Shown in pieces: positions 29,788 through 29,991 of a stretch of DNA of 29,991 nucleotides. Each line of letters starts with the position of its first letter. The stretch's first letter is position 1. Source of the stretch: a virus; IMG/VR virus record IMGVR_UViG_3300035666_000125, positions 1 to 29,991 of that record; one strand, written 5' to 3'. A model generated the notes under the pieces. The model made no database searches and was not told the origin of the DNA. It saw only the letters and a list, made by a program, of their open reading frames with translations. Made by a program: the position numbers and the translations under genes.

Positions 29788-29835
29788 GATGGATAAACTT
29801 ATGCCAAGGGCTGGAAGCCGATGGATAAACTTATG
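29788..29835. repeat. Two 16-bp direct repeats (iteron-like)
   Basis: GATGGATAAACTTATG occurs at 29788-29803 and 29820-29835, 32 bases apart (three helical turns). On the minus strand each holds TTTATCCATC, which matches a DnaA box at 7 of 9 bases. They lie 60-110 bases upstream of the first gene, where an operator or replication iteron would sit. The gap 29729-29991 has no gene. Confidence 0.65.
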
Positions 29836-29864
29836 ACCGAGCTTCGGCGGGCGGGCCAGAAGAC

Positions 29865-29944
29865 GCCTAGAGGCAGATCGTCTGGAGGGTACATACGGTA
29901 TGGGTAGGTAGGCTCCGATGGCTGCCTGGGGTGCCTAGAGGCAG
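29865..29944. repeat. Two 12-bp palindromic repeats
   Basis: GCCTAGAGGCAG is found at 29865-29876 and 29933-29944, each centred on a GCCT-AG-AGGC palindrome. They share the gene-free right end with the 16-bp repeats and may be further protein-binding sites. Confidence 0.5.
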
Positions 29945-29991
29945 TGCTGGTGGTCCCTCAAAGTGGCATTAGAATGCAGTTTGGTGGCACC

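Overview
The window is a stretch of a GC-rich tailed dsDNA phage genome (Caudoviricetes). The evidence is a linked packaging and head module (large terminase, portal, scaffold-like protein, N4-gp56-type major capsid protein) together with phage nucleotide-metabolism genes. Every gene I can support lies on the minus strand, so the genome reads from right to left. Many neighbouring genes overlap by 1 to 4 bases (ATGA, GTGA, TAATG, TGATG), which indicates tight polycistronic units. I see no integrase, no partition cassette, no tRNA and no CRISPR array. The host cannot be named from this sequence.

Region by region, in the direction of transcription. (1) 29,728 to about 26,215 is an early-type accessory region. 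It holds small genes of unknown function, each set apart by a hairpin and by a repeated leader (shared core near YTGCGTTYTC), plus a perfect 31-bp repeat. (2) 25,925 to 21,316 holds a striking 980-residue fusion protein (ParB-like domain, split DNA methyltransferase, fold-type-II PLP enzyme, Cys-rich cluster), a two-helix membrane protein, a 278-bp gap with an AT-rich 36-bp inverted repeat, and a radical SAM/SPASM protein. (3) 21,300 to 14,876 is a dense block for DNA and nucleotide metabolism: ThyX, an exported lysozyme-like protein, an ATP-dependent DNA ligase, GTP cyclohydrolase I (FolE), 7-carboxy-7-deazaguanine synthase (QueE), a small HTH protein, and several unknown proteins. (4) 14,818 to 10,591 carries a MoxR AAA+ ATPase and VWA pair with two unknown proteins. 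(5) 10,339 to 1 is the late module: an intein-derived LAGLIDADG endonuclease overlapping the terminase, then portal, small protein, scaffold, capsid, a strong hairpin, and then neck/tail-type proteins ending in a large PKD plus BspA-repeat surface protein cut by the window edge.

How the parts may work together. FolE and QueE are two steps of the preQ0 (7-deazaguanine) route used by some phages to modify their DNA; QueD and QueC are not in the window. ThyX supplies dTMP. The ParB-methyltransferase-PLP fusion and the nearby radical SAM protein look like a second, undescribed DNA- or nucleotide-modification module. This last point is inference from domain content. The MoxR-VWA pair is probably a chaperone-like remodelling machine whose target is unknown.
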